A stretch of DNA of 5,190 bases, from NCBI GenBank assembly GCA_031272005.1, contig JAISUQ010000103.1, forward strand, positions 1 through 5,190, read 5' to 3'. The stretch comes from Coriobacteriales bacterium. Its GTDB lineage: Bacteria; Actinomycetota; Coriobacteriia; Coriobacteriales; UBA8131. The notes below the pieces were generated by a model that saw only the letters and a list, made by a program, of their open reading frames with translations, had not been told where the DNA came from and did not search any database. This document shows, in pieces, positions 4,721 through 5,190 of the stretch. Every line of letters starts with the position of its first letter. Position 1 is the first letter of the stretch. A program made the position numbers and the translations under genes.

Positions 4721-5190
4721 TTGGAAGTCATCAATACAATATTCGGTATCCCTCTGGGCTACATCCTTTACTGGTGCTATCAACTGTTGGGCAACTATGG
4801 CCTGGCGATATTGCTGTTTACCCTGATTACCAAAGTGCTCCTGCTCCCGCTGTCGCTGGTGGCCCAGAAGAACTCCATCGTCATGGTGCGCATCCAACCG
4901 GCGCTGGAGGACCTGAAGATGCGCTTTGCCGGCAACAGCACCCTGCTGCTCGACGAGCAGAAGCAGCTCTACAAGGCCGAGCATTACTCCACGCTGAAGA
5001 ACATCCTGCCGCTGCTGGTGCAGATCCCGATTATCCTCGGTCTGATCTATGTCATCTACAACCCGCTGCAACACCTGCTGCACATCGATGCCGCCACCAT
5101 CAATGCCCTGGTGGCCGCCACCGCCACGGCCATGGATACCACGGCGGAGCAACTTGGCGCCGGCGCCCAGCTGGCGGTCATCCAACAGAT
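4721..5190 (+). CDS. YidC/Oxa1-family membrane protein insertase, N-terminal part (3' end outside window)
   Basis: YidC/Oxa1 proteins insert and fold membrane proteins, alone or with SecYEG. The 156 visible residues begin almost directly with the core first membrane segment: FGIPLGYILYWCYQLLGNYG (8-27), then LAILLFTLITKVLLLPLSL, the cytoplasmic hairpin with QKNS and IQPALEDLKMRFAG (58-71), and the second segment ILPLLVQIPIILGLIYV (95-111) followed by YNPLQHLL. There is no large periplasmic domain and no lipobox, unlike proteobacterial YidC; the order resembles clostridial-type members. Lys38 stands where most family members have the groove arginine. The start is TTG at 4721 with GAGGT at 4712-4716; the frame is closed by TGA at 4655, and no ATG or GTG lies between. 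It may be the only YidC of the organism or a paralogue dedicated to the neighbouring pathway; the window cannot decide. Confidence 0.9.
   Translation, partial: MEVINTIFGIPLGYILYWCYQLLGNYGLAILLFTLITKVLLLPLSLVAQKNSIVMVRIQPALEDLKMRFAGNSTLLLDEQKQLYKAEHYSTLKNILPLLVQIPIILGLIYVIYNPLQHLLHIDAATINALVAATATAMDTTAEQLGAGAQLAVIQQ

Noticed and set aside
4371..4826. 151-codon plus-strand frame overlapping the end of eutH and the start of the yidC-like gene
   Set aside because: It crosses two well-supported genes, the hairpins and the repeat array in another frame, and resembles nothing.

Overview
The window is a plus-strand, high-GC bacterial stretch with four protein genes. It opens inside the 3' part of purH (purine synthesis). 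After a 404-nt intergenic region comes a three-gene group: a fused LicC/LicA-type enzyme with an N-terminal helix-turn-helix (HTH), an EutH-family transporter, and the start of a YidC/Oxa1-type insertase that runs off the right edge.

Organism: codon use is GC-rich and housekeeping genes are intact. The YidC-like protein begins directly at the core membrane segment and lacks the large periplasmic domain of proteobacterial YidC. Together with the short tandem repeats in every gap, this fits a monoderm-like or deep-branching lineage (Bacillota or Chloroflexota-like) better than a proteobacterium. This is a weak inference and no marker in the window settles the phylum.

Layout: 1-1014 is the end of purH, followed by a perfect 10-bp inverted repeat (1036-1072). 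The stretch 1081-1160 is AT-rich. Two sigma70-like promoters lie at 1116-1145 and 1296-1324, and two tandem repeat arrays at 1211-1256 (10-bp unit) and 1367-1414 (9-bp unit, running into the ribosome binding site). licCA is 1419-3185. The next gap holds a hairpin and a 7-bp repeat array just before eutH (3278-4480). The last gap (4481-4720) holds two hairpins, a second 10-bp repeat array and a TATAAT box before the TTG-started yidC-like gene (4721 to beyond 5190).

How the genes may work together (inference): EutH imports ethanolamine or choline. The kinase half of LicCA phosphorylates it and the cytidylyltransferase half makes CDP-ethanolamine or CDP-choline, for phospholipid head groups or decoration of a surface polymer. 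The HTH may couple expression of the enzyme to its substrate. The insertase may serve a membrane enzyme of the same pathway or may be unrelated. No other ethanolamine-catabolism gene and no microcompartment gene is present, so EutH here looks like part of an uptake-and-activation route rather than a eut catabolic operon.
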